Source of the DNA: Azospirillum sp. RU38E
GTDB lineage: Bacteria > Pseudomonadota > Alphaproteobacteria > Azospirillales > Azospirillaceae
Reading direction: 5' to 3'
NCBI RefSeq assembly: GCF_900188385.1
Contig: NZ_FZOI01000002.1
Span: forward strand, 124,001-188,000
DNA length: 64,000 nucleotides
Shown here: positions 1 to 7,517 of the stretch, piece after piece
Layout of the letters: each line of letters begins with the position of its first letter
How positions within the stretch are numbered: position 1 is the first letter of the stretch
The notes under the pieces: model-generated
What the model saw: only the letters and a program-made list of their open reading frames with translations
Told to the model about the DNA's origin: nothing
Databases searched by the model: none
Position numbers and translations under genes: made by a program

Positions 1-561
1 CTGCTGGTCGGGCTGTCCCTGGCGGACAAGCCAGAGGAAGGGCGCACACAGGCGGCACACGGCACGGCGGCGCTGGGCGGGGTGGCCCCGCATCCCGGCG
101 CAACAGCCCCCACCACGCCGATACCAGCGATTGATGCAAGCAGCGCCCCACCAACGCCGACGGCGACCACCAGCCCGGATGCCGCGTCCGGTGGCCCGAT
201 GGTGAAGGGGTTGCGCAGCGGGGCGGTGACGGATGTGCCGGGCACCCCGCTGGGCCCCCTGGCCACCCAGGCACTGGCGGTACAGGGGCCCGGGGAGCTG
301 CCCCTCTCCAGCCGCGTCATTTCGGTAGAGGTAGCGCGGTTCCTGCTGGCCCCGGCTGCCGCCGATCTGGTGGCCCAGTTGAAGAAACAAGGTTTCACGG
401 CGGAGACGGTGACGGCCAGCTTTCCCGGTATGCCGCCCTGGCATGTGGTGACGCTGGGGCCGCTGCCGGATGAGCAGACGGCCCATCAATTGGCCATTGA
501 GGCGGCGCGCGCGACCGGCTTGGCGGCGCGCGTCGTCAGTTGGCCGAAACCGGCCCCCTGA
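1..561 (+). CDS. SPOR-domain protein, 5' truncated by window edge
   Basis: The reading frame is open from the first base and ends at TGA. The visible 186 residues start with a hydrophobic stub (LLVGLSLA), possibly the end of a membrane segment. A Pro/Ala/Thr-rich linker follows, then a C-terminal domain of about 75 residues with the alternating pattern of SPOR (sporulation-related repeat) domains, ending in VSWPKPAP. SPOR domains bind denuded septal peptidoglycan, so a periplasmic, membrane-anchored role in cell wall or division is the family expectation. A GTG at position 82 is an internal codon, not a convincing start, because coding potential continues upstream. It is convergent with norF and not obviously linked to denitrification. 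The exact protein cannot be named without its N-terminus. Confidence 0.7.
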   Translation: MLVGLSLADKPEEGRTQAAHGTAALGGVAPHPGATAPTTPIPAIDASSAPPTPTATTSPDAASGGPMVKGLRSGAVTDVPGTPLGPLATQALAVQGPGELPLSSRVISVEVARFLLAPAAADLVAQLKKQGFTAETVTASFPGMPPWHVVTLGPLPDEQTAHQLAIEAARATGLAARVVSWPKPAP

Positions 562-618
562 TATGGCTCTGGCCCTGGCACCCTGCCGCAACGGCACCGG
601 GTGCTTGATCGACGGGCA

Positions 619-885
619 TTATCCGGCTGTTGTGATCGCGTGCGGGATTGACAGGGCGGTGGTGAGTCCCATCAGCAACAGGAAATAGACGCCAAGGGCG
701 ACTTGGCAGGAACGGCCGGCCCGGCGCAACTCGGCAAAGATCAGCAAGACAATCATGACCTTGGCAAAGCTGATGAAAAACAGCAGCGGAAGGGCAGCGG
801 GCGGCAGTGCCGTTACCGCCATCGACAGGCCGGTAAGGCTCAGCAGAGCAAAAGCGGCACGATGAATGTCGCGCATCGGGATCAC
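619..885 (-). CDS. norF: NorF-like small membrane protein (nitric oxide reductase accessory)
   Basis: An 88-residue protein with about three hydrophobic segments, resembling the cytochrome c oxidase subunit IV-like NorF proteins found next to NorE in denitrifiers. It starts with GTG inside a GTGA overlap with the norE stop, so translation is probably coupled. NorF is an accessory factor for NO reductase activity or assembly and is not catalytic. It is the last gene of the minus-strand denitrification block. Identity rests on size, hydrophobicity and the position directly after norE; the family is poorly conserved, so the name is moderately supported. Confidence 0.7.
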   Translation of the reverse strand: MIPMRDIHRAAFALLSLTGLSMAVTALPPAALPLLFFISFAKVMIVLLIFAELRRAGRSCQVALGVYFLLLMGLTTALSIPHAITTAG

Positions 886-1496
886 CGGATGACATAGAGA
901 AGCGGGAAGATCATCAGCCAGATCAGATCGGTGAAATGCCAGTAGCGGGCATAATCCGGCAGATATTGTTTCTGGGATCGCCGAAAAGAGAGGGCGAACA
1001 GGGTGAGGCCGAGCCCCACATGCAGGGCATGAAACCCGGTGATCAGATAATAAAGCTGGGCGAACCCTGTCTCATAATCAAACAGCGCGGCGCTGTGGGC
1101 ATATTCGCGCACCTTCAGCAGCAAAAACAGGGCGCCGAAGGCCATCGCCCCCGCCAGGGGCAGCCCTGTGTTCCGCTGCTGCCGCTGATGCTCCACCGCG
1201 ATTGCCGCCAGCCAGCCGCTGAGGATCAGCGTTACCGTCTCCAGCGCGGCAATGGACGGTACCAGCTGGACTTGAGCGGCCAGGAAGGCGGAATGGTCGA
1301 GCCATTTGGCGACACAGAAGCCGACCAGCAGGCCGGAAAAGACCAGCACATCCCCGATGATGAAAATCCACATCATGAAATTGCCGGGGATGGTTTCCGG
1401 CACCGGTTCGCCATCGTCCGCGTACCCTGCTGAAAGGGCAGGTGCCTGTGGATGCATTGTTGGCTCCGCTTCTGGCCCGCCAAAGAATACTGTCAT
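882..1496 (-). CDS. norE: NorE, cytochrome c oxidase subunit III-like protein
   Basis: A 204-residue membrane protein with about five helices and the haem-copper oxidase subunit III look (FMMWIFIIGDVLVFSGLL near the N-terminus, ITGFHALHVGLGL and YWHFTDLIWLMIFPLLYV near the C-terminus). Subunit III-like proteins of about 200 residues beside nitric oxide reductase genes are NorE, an inner-membrane accessory protein that helps NO reductase reach full activity. The start overlaps the stop of the upstream gene (ATGA) and its own stop overlaps the norF start, so three genes form a coupled unit. An internal Met at residue 14 is an alternative start. Confidence 0.85.
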   Translation of the reverse strand: MTVFFGGPEAEPTMHPQAPALSAGYADDGEPVPETIPGNFMMWIFIIGDVLVFSGLLVGFCVAKWLDHSAFLAAQVQLVPSIAALETVTLILSGWLAAIAVEHQRQQRNTGLPLAGAMAFGALFLLLKVREYAHSAALFDYETGFAQLYYLITGFHALHVGLGLTLFALSFRRSQKQYLPDYARYWHFTDLIWLMIFPLLYVIR

Positions 1497-1870
1497 TCCC
1501 GCCCGTGCCAGAGCAGCGGCAGGGCCGCGTAACCCGCCAGCCCCATCAGCTGGATCAGGCCCGCCAAAGTGGTGAAGCGGGCCAGATGCAGGAACAGGGG
1601 AACACCGCAGAGGCAGGTGGCAATGGCCGCGTCAGTGATGAAGAACAGGGCCAGCGCGGCCATGCCGGCGCCCAGCGGATATTGCTTGAGCCGTATCCCG
1701 CCGGCCCGGCCGCCCTCGGTGACGATCAGCCAGCATAGCCCCGCCACCAGAAAGCTGGACAGTTCGACCAACGCCCCGGCCAGGGCGCCGATCCGGTGAT
1801 CCAGCCACAGCGTGCGGGCCAGCCCGGTGACCAGATAAAGCAGGCAGAGGGGAAACCCATACAGGATCAT
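1493..1870 (-). CDS. Unrecognised four-helix membrane protein in the denitrification block
   Basis: A 125-residue protein, almost entirely hydrophobic, with about four predicted helices: residues 1-17, 29-50, 66-88 and 95-118. I do not recognise a family. It has a Cys pair region (ATCLCGVPLF) and a short charged loop (DHRIG) but no obvious haem or metal motif. It lies 38 bp after pseudoazurin and is translationally coupled to norE by an ATGA overlap, so it is very likely co-expressed with the NO-reduction accessory genes. It could be a further assembly or stability factor of NorCB, or a membrane protein for copper or redox handling; the sequence does not decide. Confidence 0.75.
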   Translation of the reverse strand: MILYGFPLCLLYLVTGLARTLWLDHRIGALAGALVELSSFLVAGLCWLIVTEGGRAGGIRLKQYPLGAGMAALALFFITDAAIATCLCGVPLFLHLARFTTLAGLIQLMGLAGYAALPLLWHGRE

Positions 1871-1908
1871 GGCTTGAATTCTCCCCTCTGCCTATGCCAG
1901 CCGGGTTC

Positions 1909-2340
1909 TTACAAACCACCCAACAGGGTCTCGAATTTCTTGCCCGCCTTGCCGGGGTTCTGCACGGCCTTGGCGCTGTCCAGATTGGCGGGCTTGCCGA
2001 CAATGATGGCGGCCACCATTCCCATCGGGTAATGCGGCTTGCATTTCACGCCATAGATACCTTCGGCGGTGAAGGTGATGGTAGTGTCCTGCCCGGTCTT
2101 GCCGGTGAAGGCCTGTGCGCCGGCCGGCAACATGCCGTTGATCGTTTCCACATTATGGCCGGGATCGGTGGCCTTGAAAGTCACTGTATCGCCGGGGGCG
2201 ATGCGGATCAGCTCCGGTTCGAAGACCATCACGCCGCCGGCCCCCTTGTTCAGCATCTTCACTTCATGATTGGCGGCGGCAGCGATGCCGGGCAGGCCGA
2301 TGATCAGGGTGGTGGCAAGCAGCAGGCTTTTGCAATTCAT
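1909..2340 (-). CDS. Pseudoazurin (blue copper electron donor)
   Basis: A small periplasmic type-1 copper protein that passes electrons to the copper nitrite reductase. The 143-residue precursor has a Sec signal peptide ending near AAA-NHEVKML. The type-1 copper ligands are visible in standard pseudoazurin spacing: His62 (PGHNVET), Cys100, His103 and Met108 (CKPHYPMGM). The ATG at 2340 is preferred over one four codons upstream because a GGAG lies at proper distance before it. It lies downstream of nirV and nirK on the same strand, as expected for the physiological donor of NirK. A stem-loop separates it from nirV, so it may also have its own promoter. Confidence 0.93.
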   Translation of the reverse strand: MNCKSLLLATTLIIGLPGIAAAANHEVKMLNKGAGGVMVFEPELIRIAPGDTVTFKATDPGHNVETINGMLPAGAQAFTGKTGQDTTITFTAEGIYGVKCKPHYPMGMVAAIIVGKPANLDSAKAVQNPGKAGKKFETLLGGL

Positions 2341-2420
2341 CAGAGGCTCCATCGGTTGAATGCGCCAATCGATAGCGCGGATGGGGCCGCCGCCCTTTGC
2401 GCCAGGGCAAACAGGAGATC

Positions 2421-2439
2421 GTTTCCCTATGCGGGAAAC
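2421..2439 (-). terminator. Stem-loop after nirV
   Basis: GTTTCCC and GGGAAAC form a perfect 7-bp inverted repeat around TATGC, 8 bp past the nirV stop. There is no run of T on either side, so it is at best a weak terminator or a 3'-end stabiliser between nirV and pseudoazurin. Confidence 0.4.
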
Positions 2440-2446
2440 CGTTGCA

Positions 2447-3268
2447 TCAGAAGCCCAGCCAGCGCCGCAGGCCGCTTTCTTCCCGCACCAGCCGGATGCC
2501 GAGATTGGCGGGCGGAATGCCGACTGAGCAGGCCCCCGCCTTGGGATCGCGGATGAAGCCGATCATCAGGGCGCGATGCCGGCCTTCGGCAACGCGCACG
2601 CCGCAATTTTCCGTCACCTGGGTCTGGCCATCCTGCTTCACATGGTGGCGGATATAGCAGGTGGAGGTCCATTCCCAGACATTGCCCGACAGATCGGCCA
2701 GCCCATGTTCATTGCGGCCGAAATGGCCGGCCGGCATTGGCGTGGGGTCGATGGCGCCCTGCGTCTGCGCTTCAGCGGTATAGACGGCAATCCAGCGTTT
2801 GGACGGGTTGCCGGGATCGCTGATTTCCGTATAGGCATCATCCTTGTAGCGTGAGCCGGCGGCCAGCGCCCATTCCTGATCGGTCGGCAGCCGCCATCGC
2901 TCCCCCGTCCTGGCCGACAGCCAGCGTGCATAGGCGCTGGCATCCTCATAATTGACCCCGGTGACGGGGCGATCAGGTTTGCCCGGCTTGTCCAGGGCGG
3001 GGCAGGCGGCGGCGGCGACACATTGATCATACTCCCCACGCGTGACCTGATTGCGCATGATGGTGATGGGGGCTTGCAGCATGATCGCCTTCAACGGCCC
3101 ATTGACCGGCAGCCCGTGCCGGAGAAACTCCCCCGGTTCCCGATAGGTCACCGACGCCGTTTCGATCCGCGCCACGGCGCTGTTTTCCGGCTGGCGGGAT
3201 AAGCCGGGAAGGGTTGACATGACCGCCAGCCCGATCAGGGCGGCTTTGAGGCTGCTGGACAGTGCCAT
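2447..3268 (-). CDS. nirV: NirV, formylglycine-generating-enzyme-like protein linked to nitrite reductase
   Basis: A 273-residue exported protein with the SUMF1/FGE-sulfatase fold: RGEYDQCVAAAAC, PVTGVNYEDASAYARWLSARTG, RLPTDQEWALAAG and GLADLSGNVWEWTS are typical family blocks. The N-terminus is a signal peptide. In denitrifiers a protein of this family, NirV, is encoded directly downstream of nirK; its biochemical role is not settled. The gene follows nirK after a strong hairpin. The start at 3268 has GGAG seven bases upstream. Two C-terminal cysteines (ENCGVR and AGACSVG) are visible, but whether it has FGE-type oxidase activity cannot be said. Confidence 0.88.
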   Translation of the reverse strand: MALSSSLKAALIGLAVMSTLPGLSRQPENSAVARIETASVTYREPGEFLRHGLPVNGPLKAIMLQAPITIMRNQVTRGEYDQCVAAAACPALDKPGKPDRPVTGVNYEDASAYARWLSARTGERWRLPTDQEWALAAGSRYKDDAYTEISDPGNPSKRWIAVYTAEAQTQGAIDPTPMPAGHFGRNEHGLADLSGNVWEWTSTCYIRHHVKQDGQTQVTENCGVRVAEGRHRALMIGFIRDPKAGACSVGIPPANLGIRLVREESGLRRWLGF

Positions 3269-3300
3269 GGCACATCTCCATCCAGGGAAAACACAGCAAA

Positions 3301-3326
3301 GCGGCCCGTCCTCCGGGGCGGGCCGC
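3301..3326 (-). terminator. Terminator-like hairpin after nirK
   Basis: GCGGCCCG and CGGGCCGC form a perfect 8-bp GC-rich stem 12 bp beyond the nirK stop. On the minus strand it is followed by a T-enriched tail (TTTGCTGTGTTTT). It should end or attenuate nirK transcription before nirV. Confidence 0.65.
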
Positions 3327-3337
3327 CGAGACTGTTT

Positions 3338-4465
3338 TCAGTTCACCGCAATGGGGCCGGGCGGGGTGACCTGTTTCATCAGGTCATTGTTCCAGCTGCC
3401 TTCCACCTTGACATGGGCGGTGGCCCCCAGCTCGGCCGCCTCGATCAGGTTGTGGTTGACATAGGCATAGATGCCCGGCTGCTGGAACGTATAGACCGCC
3501 ACGGCGGCACTGCCTCCCGCCACGAACCAGGTCTCCAGCCCCTTCTCCGGGGCATTGCCGAACTTGCCGCGTTCCCAGACATAATCACCATGGCCGCCGA
3601 TCAGGTGCGGGCGGGTGTCACGGTTGGCGGAGCTGTGGATAAACAGCACCGTTTCCCCCACCTTGGCATTCATCGCCTTGTCACCGGTCAGCGCGCCGAC
3701 AGCGCCGTTGAACACCACATGGCTGGGGATCAGGCCCTTCATCACCTCCACCGTGTCGGCATAGGCGTCGCCGGCGCTTTCATAATTCTTGAATTTGCCG
3801 TTGGCATCCTTGGGCACATAGAGATCGAATTCACCGATCGTATAGGCCCGGTCATAATGGATCGGCTTGCCCTTTTCATCCTTCAGCCCATCGCGCGGCA
3901 GCACCATGATGGTGCCCGACATGCCGCTGACCACATGCCAGGGGATCATGCCCGGCGGGGCGCAGTGATAGACAAAGGCCCCCACCTTGGTGGCCTTGAA
4001 GCGCAGGGTTGCCTGTTCGCCAGGGTTGACCAGGGTCAGCTGTGCCCCGCCCAAGGCGCCGGTGGCGCTGTGGAAGTCGATATTATGCGGCATGGAATTG
4101 CTGTCGGGGTTGATCAGCGTCAGTTCGACATAATCCCCTTCATGCACCACCATGGTGGGGCCGGGCATGGAGCCGTCGAAGGTCATGGCCTGGAAGGTGG
4201 TGCCCTGGCCATCAATGACGATCTTCTTCTCCTCAATCTTCATGGTGAATTCCACCACCTTCGGCCCGCCCTTGGCCACCTGATCATGTTCCATGACCTG
4301 GGGCGGGGCCACCAGTTTGGCCTTCACCCGTGGCAACCCGACGGTCAGGTCGGTCTGGGCCTTGGCGCTGGTTGCCGGGTTCGGGCCTTCTGCGGCCTGG
4401 ATGGGGGCCGCCATCAGCAGGGCGATGGCAGCGGCACCGCAAAGGGCTGCACGGAGGGTCAACAT
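3338..4465 (-). CDS. nirK: NirK, copper-containing nitrite reductase
   Basis: Reduces nitrite to nitric oxide in the periplasm. The 375-residue precursor has a signal peptide (to about residue 24) and two cupredoxin domains. Every copper and catalytic residue of the family is in place: type-1 ligands His127, Cys168, His177 and Met182; type-2 ligands His132, His167 and His338; the catalytic pair Asp130 (MPHNIDFH) and His287 ([10 protein letters not shown]). The start has a good AGGAAG ribosome site. It is flanked by norD upstream and nirV and pseudoazurin downstream, all on the same strand. The 262 bp upstream of it hold clustered TTGA/TCAA half-sites. This sequence context makes the assignment very secure. 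Confidence 0.98.
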   Translation of the reverse strand: MLTLRAALCGAAAIALLMAAPIQAAEGPNPATSAKAQTDLTVGLPRVKAKLVAPPQVMEHDQVAKGGPKVVEFTMKIEEKKIVIDGQGTTFQAMTFDGSMPGPTMVVHEGDYVELTLINPDSNSMPHNIDFHSATGALGGAQLTLVNPGEQATLRFKATKVGAFVYHCAPPGMIPWHVVSGMSGTIMVLPRDGLKDEKGKPIHYDRAYTIGEFDLYVPKDANGKFKNYESAGDAYADTVEVMKGLIPSHVVFNGAVGALTGDKAMNAKVGETVLFIHSSANRDTRPHLIGGHGDYVWERGKFGNAPEKGLETWFVAGGSAAVAVYTFQQPGIYAYVNHNLIEAAELGATAHVKVEGSWNNDLMKQVTPPGPIAVN

Positions 4466-4603
4466 GGCTCTTCCTTTCTTCGCTATTGCGTCTGGCGATT
4501 GCCGTTTCTGTTGACCCGATTAGACGACAAAGCATCGACGCGGTATTTGCGCCAAAACAAGGAAAGCACCCGTGCGGGTAGTGAAGGCCATTTGGTCGCA
4601 GGT

Positions 4604-4627
4604 ATTGAAGTCAATATTGATAGTCAA
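4604..4627 (-). promoter_or_regulatory. Tandem TTGA/TCAA half-sites upstream of nirK
   Basis: ATTGAAGTCAA and ATTGATAGTCAA lie side by side 139-162 bp upstream of the nirK start and overlap the palindrome TCAATATTGA. They use the half-sites of FNR/NnrR-type operators but not the standard TTGA-N6-TCAA spacing, so they are only candidates for control of nirK. Confidence 0.3.
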
Positions 4628-4691
4628 ACAGCATGATGCTGGAAATTAATCAGGCGTCAATCATACAGATTGGATATTTATTTATCGTGCC

Positions 4692-4721
4692 CACATGTTT
4701 TTGATCACGAATGATCATGTG
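4692..4721. other. Nested palindrome between norD and nirK
   Basis: TGATCA occurs twice, four bases apart (4702-4707 and 4712-4717), and can fold on the minus strand as a 6-bp stem with a TTCG tetraloop. It is enclosed by CACATG and CATGTG. It starts 7 bp past the norD stop. Read on the minus strand it is followed by A rather than T, so it is not a classical terminator. Confidence 0.35.
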
Positions 4722-4727
4722 CGCCTT

Positions 4728-6635
4728 TCACCCCACCAATTGCCGGTAAATGGCCGGCAGGGCGGCGGGCAGCCGTTCGGGATGGGTGATGATGGCATAG
4801 GCGCCGCGGCCAAAAAGATAGGGGAAATAATCCTGCGCCGCCTCATCCACCGTGACGCCGAAAACTTTCAGCCCTTGTTTGCGCGCCTCCCGGATGGCGG
4901 CGCGCGTATCCTCGATGCCGTAGCGGCCTTCGTAATAATCGATATCGTTGGGCTTGCCGTCGGTCAGCAGCAGCAGCAGCCGGTGCCGCTGCGGGCGCTG
5001 GGCCAGCTGTGCCGTGACATGGCGCACCGCCGCCCCCATGCGGGTATATTGCCCCGGCTTCAACCCTTCGATCCGGCGGACCAGCCTGGCATCCACCGGA
5101 TCGCTGAAATCTTTCACCAATTCCACCCGCACATCGTGGCGGCGACGGGAGGTGAAGGTGAAGATCGCATGGGCATCACCACAGGCATCCAGCCCCTGGC
5201 TGAGTGCCAGCAAGGCCGCCTTTTCCACATCGATCACCCGGTTTTTGCCGATGGCGGCATCGGTGGACAGCGACACATCCATCAGCACAGCCATGGATAA
5301 ATCCCGCTCGATGGTGCGCCCGGCAATAAACAGGTTCTCCGATCCGGGCCCGCCGGCCTTGCGGTCGGCGGCGGCGCGCACCAGGGCCGACAGGTCCAGA
5401 TCGTCGCCATCAGGCTGGCCCCGCAGCACCACCCGGCGGGGGCGCAGCGCCTCGAACTGGCGGCGCACGGCGCGGATCTGGTGCTGCATTTCCGGTGTGG
5501 GAAGCCATGCCTCGCCATCCTCCCGCGCGCGGGCCGCGATGATGCGGCAATGATCGGGCCGGTGGGCCTGCTTCTTCCAGTCCCATTCCGGGTAGGTCAG
5601 GCCCTGGGTCAGGGCCGTTTCTTCCACGGCCGAGGGGGCGAGGTCCAGATCCAGTTTCAGGCGCGCGGCGGTGCGCTGCTTGTTGCTGCCAATGGTCAGG
5701 TCGGTCAGATCGTCGGCGGCCTGACGGGCGCCTTCCTCATCATCCTCATCCACCCGGCGGTTCACATTGACCATTTCCGCCAGGGAGAAGATGGTTTCAA
5801 ACCGGTGGAAACAGAGCGGGTCGTCCCGGTCGCTCTGGTCCGTCTGCCGCCGTTCCGCCTGTCGGCGGCGCTGATCGGCGGTGACGGTGCTGCCGGCTTC
5901 TTCCTCCCGCTCGTCGGGCGTGGCTGTGCCCGGCATTTGCCGCACCTCTCCGAACAGGGGAACCGGCAGGAAGGGGCGGTAGCCGCGCGGGGCACGGAGG
6001 GTGCTGATATCCGCCCCCGGCTCCTCAATCAGGGTCAGAAAGCCATGATCCGTCGGGCGGCGTCCGCCCAAAATGGCGCGGATCGCGGTTTCGAGTTGCG
6101 CTTCCACCGCTGGCAGGCGGCGTTCCGGCCGGGCCGCCAGGGTGGCGGCGCGCAGCCGGTGGAACAGCGGGCGCAGGCCGGGCCATGCCCGCAAGGCCGC
6201 GCGCGTGCCGGCCACGGCGGCGCGCAGGGCCAGGATGTCGCGGGCCAGCGCATCGTCAGCGCTGGGGACCGGCCCGGCATGGGCAAACCAAGCCACCAGC
6301 CATTCATAAAGGGCGGCATTATCCGCCGCGTCGGGGAAATAATCGATGCAGGCGGGCAGGCGCAGGCTGCTGCTGTCCAGCACCGCGCGTTCCAGCTTCT
6401 CCTGCCCCAGCCCGACACGCTGCATGAAGCCCAGCCGGTGGGGGGAGGGGGCGGCGGCGGCCTCGGCCAGGCGGATGGCGCCATCCCCGCCCAGGGCGCG
6501 GAACAGCACGCCCAGCCGCCCCCTGATATCCGCCAGCCGGATGGCGGCTTGCGGATGGTGCGGCAGGGTGGTCAGGCCACCCACCAGCCGATGCCAGCGG
6601 GTGCCGATAAATTCTTCCGGTTCGAAGATGGACAT
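4728..6635 (-). CDS. norD: NorD, von Willebrand factor A-type NO reductase activation protein
   Basis: A 635-residue cytoplasmic protein with a long helical N-terminal half, a charged central part (EEREEEAGSTVTADQ region) and a C-terminal VWA domain. The VWA metal-ion site is visible: DVSLS (DxSxS) after AVLM, and LLTDGKPND later. NorD works with the AAA+ protein NorQ, probably as a MoxR-VWA pair that inserts metal cofactor into, or activates, NorCB. It starts 7 bp after the norQ stop. Length and motif order match NorD of denitrifying alphaproteobacteria. Confidence 0.95.
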   Translation of the reverse strand: MSIFEPEEFIGTRWHRLVGGLTTLPHHPQAAIRLADIRGRLGVLFRALGGDGAIRLAEAAAAPSPHRLGFMQRVGLGQEKLERAVLDSSSLRLPACIDYFPDAADNAALYEWLVAWFAHAGPVPSADDALARDILALRAAVAGTRAALRAWPGLRPLFHRLRAATLAARPERRLPAVEAQLETAIRAILGGRRPTDHGFLTLIEEPGADISTLRAPRGYRPFLPVPLFGEVRQMPGTATPDEREEEAGSTVTADQRRRQAERRQTDQSDRDDPLCFHRFETIFSLAEMVNVNRRVDEDDEEGARQAADDLTDLTIGSNKQRTAARLKLDLDLAPSAVEETALTQGLTYPEWDWKKQAHRPDHCRIIAARAREDGEAWLPTPEMQHQIRAVRRQFEALRPRRVVLRGQPDGDDLDLSALVRAAADRKAGGPGSENLFIAGRTIERDLSMAVLMDVSLSTDAAIGKNRVIDVEKAALLALSQGLDACGDAHAIFTFTSRRRHDVRVELVKDFSDPVDARLVRRIEGLKPGQYTRMGAAVRHVTAQLAQRPQRHRLLLLLTDGKPNDIDYYEGRYGIEDTRAAIREARKQGLKVFGVTVDEAAQDYFPYLFGRGAYAIITHPERLPAALPAIYRQLVG

Positions 6636-6641
6636 AGGCGC

Positions 6642-7448
6642 TTACCCCCAGGCCAGTTCGGCCACCCGGGCCAGGGCGGCCTGCACATCCGGATCATCGC
6701 TGAGCGGTTGCAGCAAGGCGGCCTCCAGCGCTGCGGCCGGCTTGATCCCGGACCGGATCAGGGTGGCGGCATAGACCAGCAGCCGGGTCGATGCCCCTTC
6801 CTCCACATCCTGGCCCTTCAGGTCACGCAGTGCATTGGCCACCCGCACCAGCGGCAGGCAACGGTCCTTGGGCAAGCCGCTTTCGGCGGCAACGATGGCG
6901 GCCTCCGTCTCCGGGTCGGGATAGCCGAATTCCAGCGCGATGAAGCGCTGGCGGGTGGAAGGTTTCAGCGCCTTCAGCACATTCTGGTAACCAGGATTGT
7001 AGGAGATCACCAGCATGAATTCCGGCGGCGCCGTCAGCATCTCCCCCGTCCGTTCCAGCGGCAATACGCGCCGGTCATCGGTGACGGGGTGCAGCACCAC
7101 GGTCACGTCCTTGCGGGCCTCCACCACCTCATCCAGGTACAGGACGGCGCCTTCGCGCATCGCCCGGGTCAAGGGGCCATCGGCCCACACGGTTTCCCCG
7201 CCTTTCAGCAGGTAACGGCCGGTCAGGTCGGCGGCGGTCAGGTCATCATGGCAGGCAACGGTATAGAGCGGGCGGCCCAGCCGGGCCGCCATATGGGCGA
7301 CAAAGCGGGTCTTGCCGCAGCCCGTCGGCCCTTTCAGCAGCACCGGCAGGCGATTGCGATAGGCCTGTTCGAACAACAGGCATTCATGACCGGCGGGCGC
7401 ATAGAAGGGGGCGGCATCGACCGGCTGCTTGTGTGCGGCTATGGGCAT
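6642..7448 (-). CDS. norQ: NorQ, MoxR-type AAA+ ATPase
   Basis: A 268-residue ATPase of the CbbQ/NirQ/NorQ group. Walker A is GPTGCGKT (residues 40-47), Walker B is VLYLDEVVEAR, and sensor-type VISYNPGYQN follows. The C-terminal CbbQ extension is present. It acts with NorD to mature or activate the cytochrome bc nitric oxide reductase. The start has AGGAG seven bases upstream. A very stable hairpin lies between norB and norQ and may lower expression of norQD relative to norCB. Confidence 0.95.
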   Translation of the reverse strand: MPIAAHKQPVDAAPFYAPAGHECLLFEQAYRNRLPVLLKGPTGCGKTRFVAHMAARLGRPLYTVACHDDLTAADLTGRYLLKGGETVWADGPLTRAMREGAVLYLDEVVEARKDVTVVLHPVTDDRRVLPLERTGEMLTAPPEFMLVISYNPGYQNVLKALKPSTRQRFIALEFGYPDPETEAAIVAAESGLPKDRCLPLVRVANALRDLKGQDVEEGASTRLLVYAATLIRSGIKPAAALEAALLQPLSDDPDVQAALARVAELAWG

Positions 7449-7478
7449 GGCTCATCTCCTGAAAGGTCGGGGTGGTGG

Positions 7479-7510
7479 CCGGGTGCGGGGGTGGCTCCCC
7501 CCGCACCCGG
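7479..7510 (-). terminator. Strong intra-operon stem-loop between norB and norQ
   Basis: CCGGGTGCGGGGG (7479-7491) and CCCCCGCACCCGG (7498-7510) form a perfect 13-bp GC-rich stem with a 6-base loop, directly after the norB stop. No T tail follows. It is better read as an attenuator or mRNA 3'-end stabiliser inside the norCBQD operon than as a full terminator. Confidence 0.55.
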
Positions 7511-7517
7511 CAGCACG

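Noticed and set aside
4692-4721. Palindrome as intrinsic terminator of norD
   Set aside because: On the norD transcript the stem is followed by A, not U.
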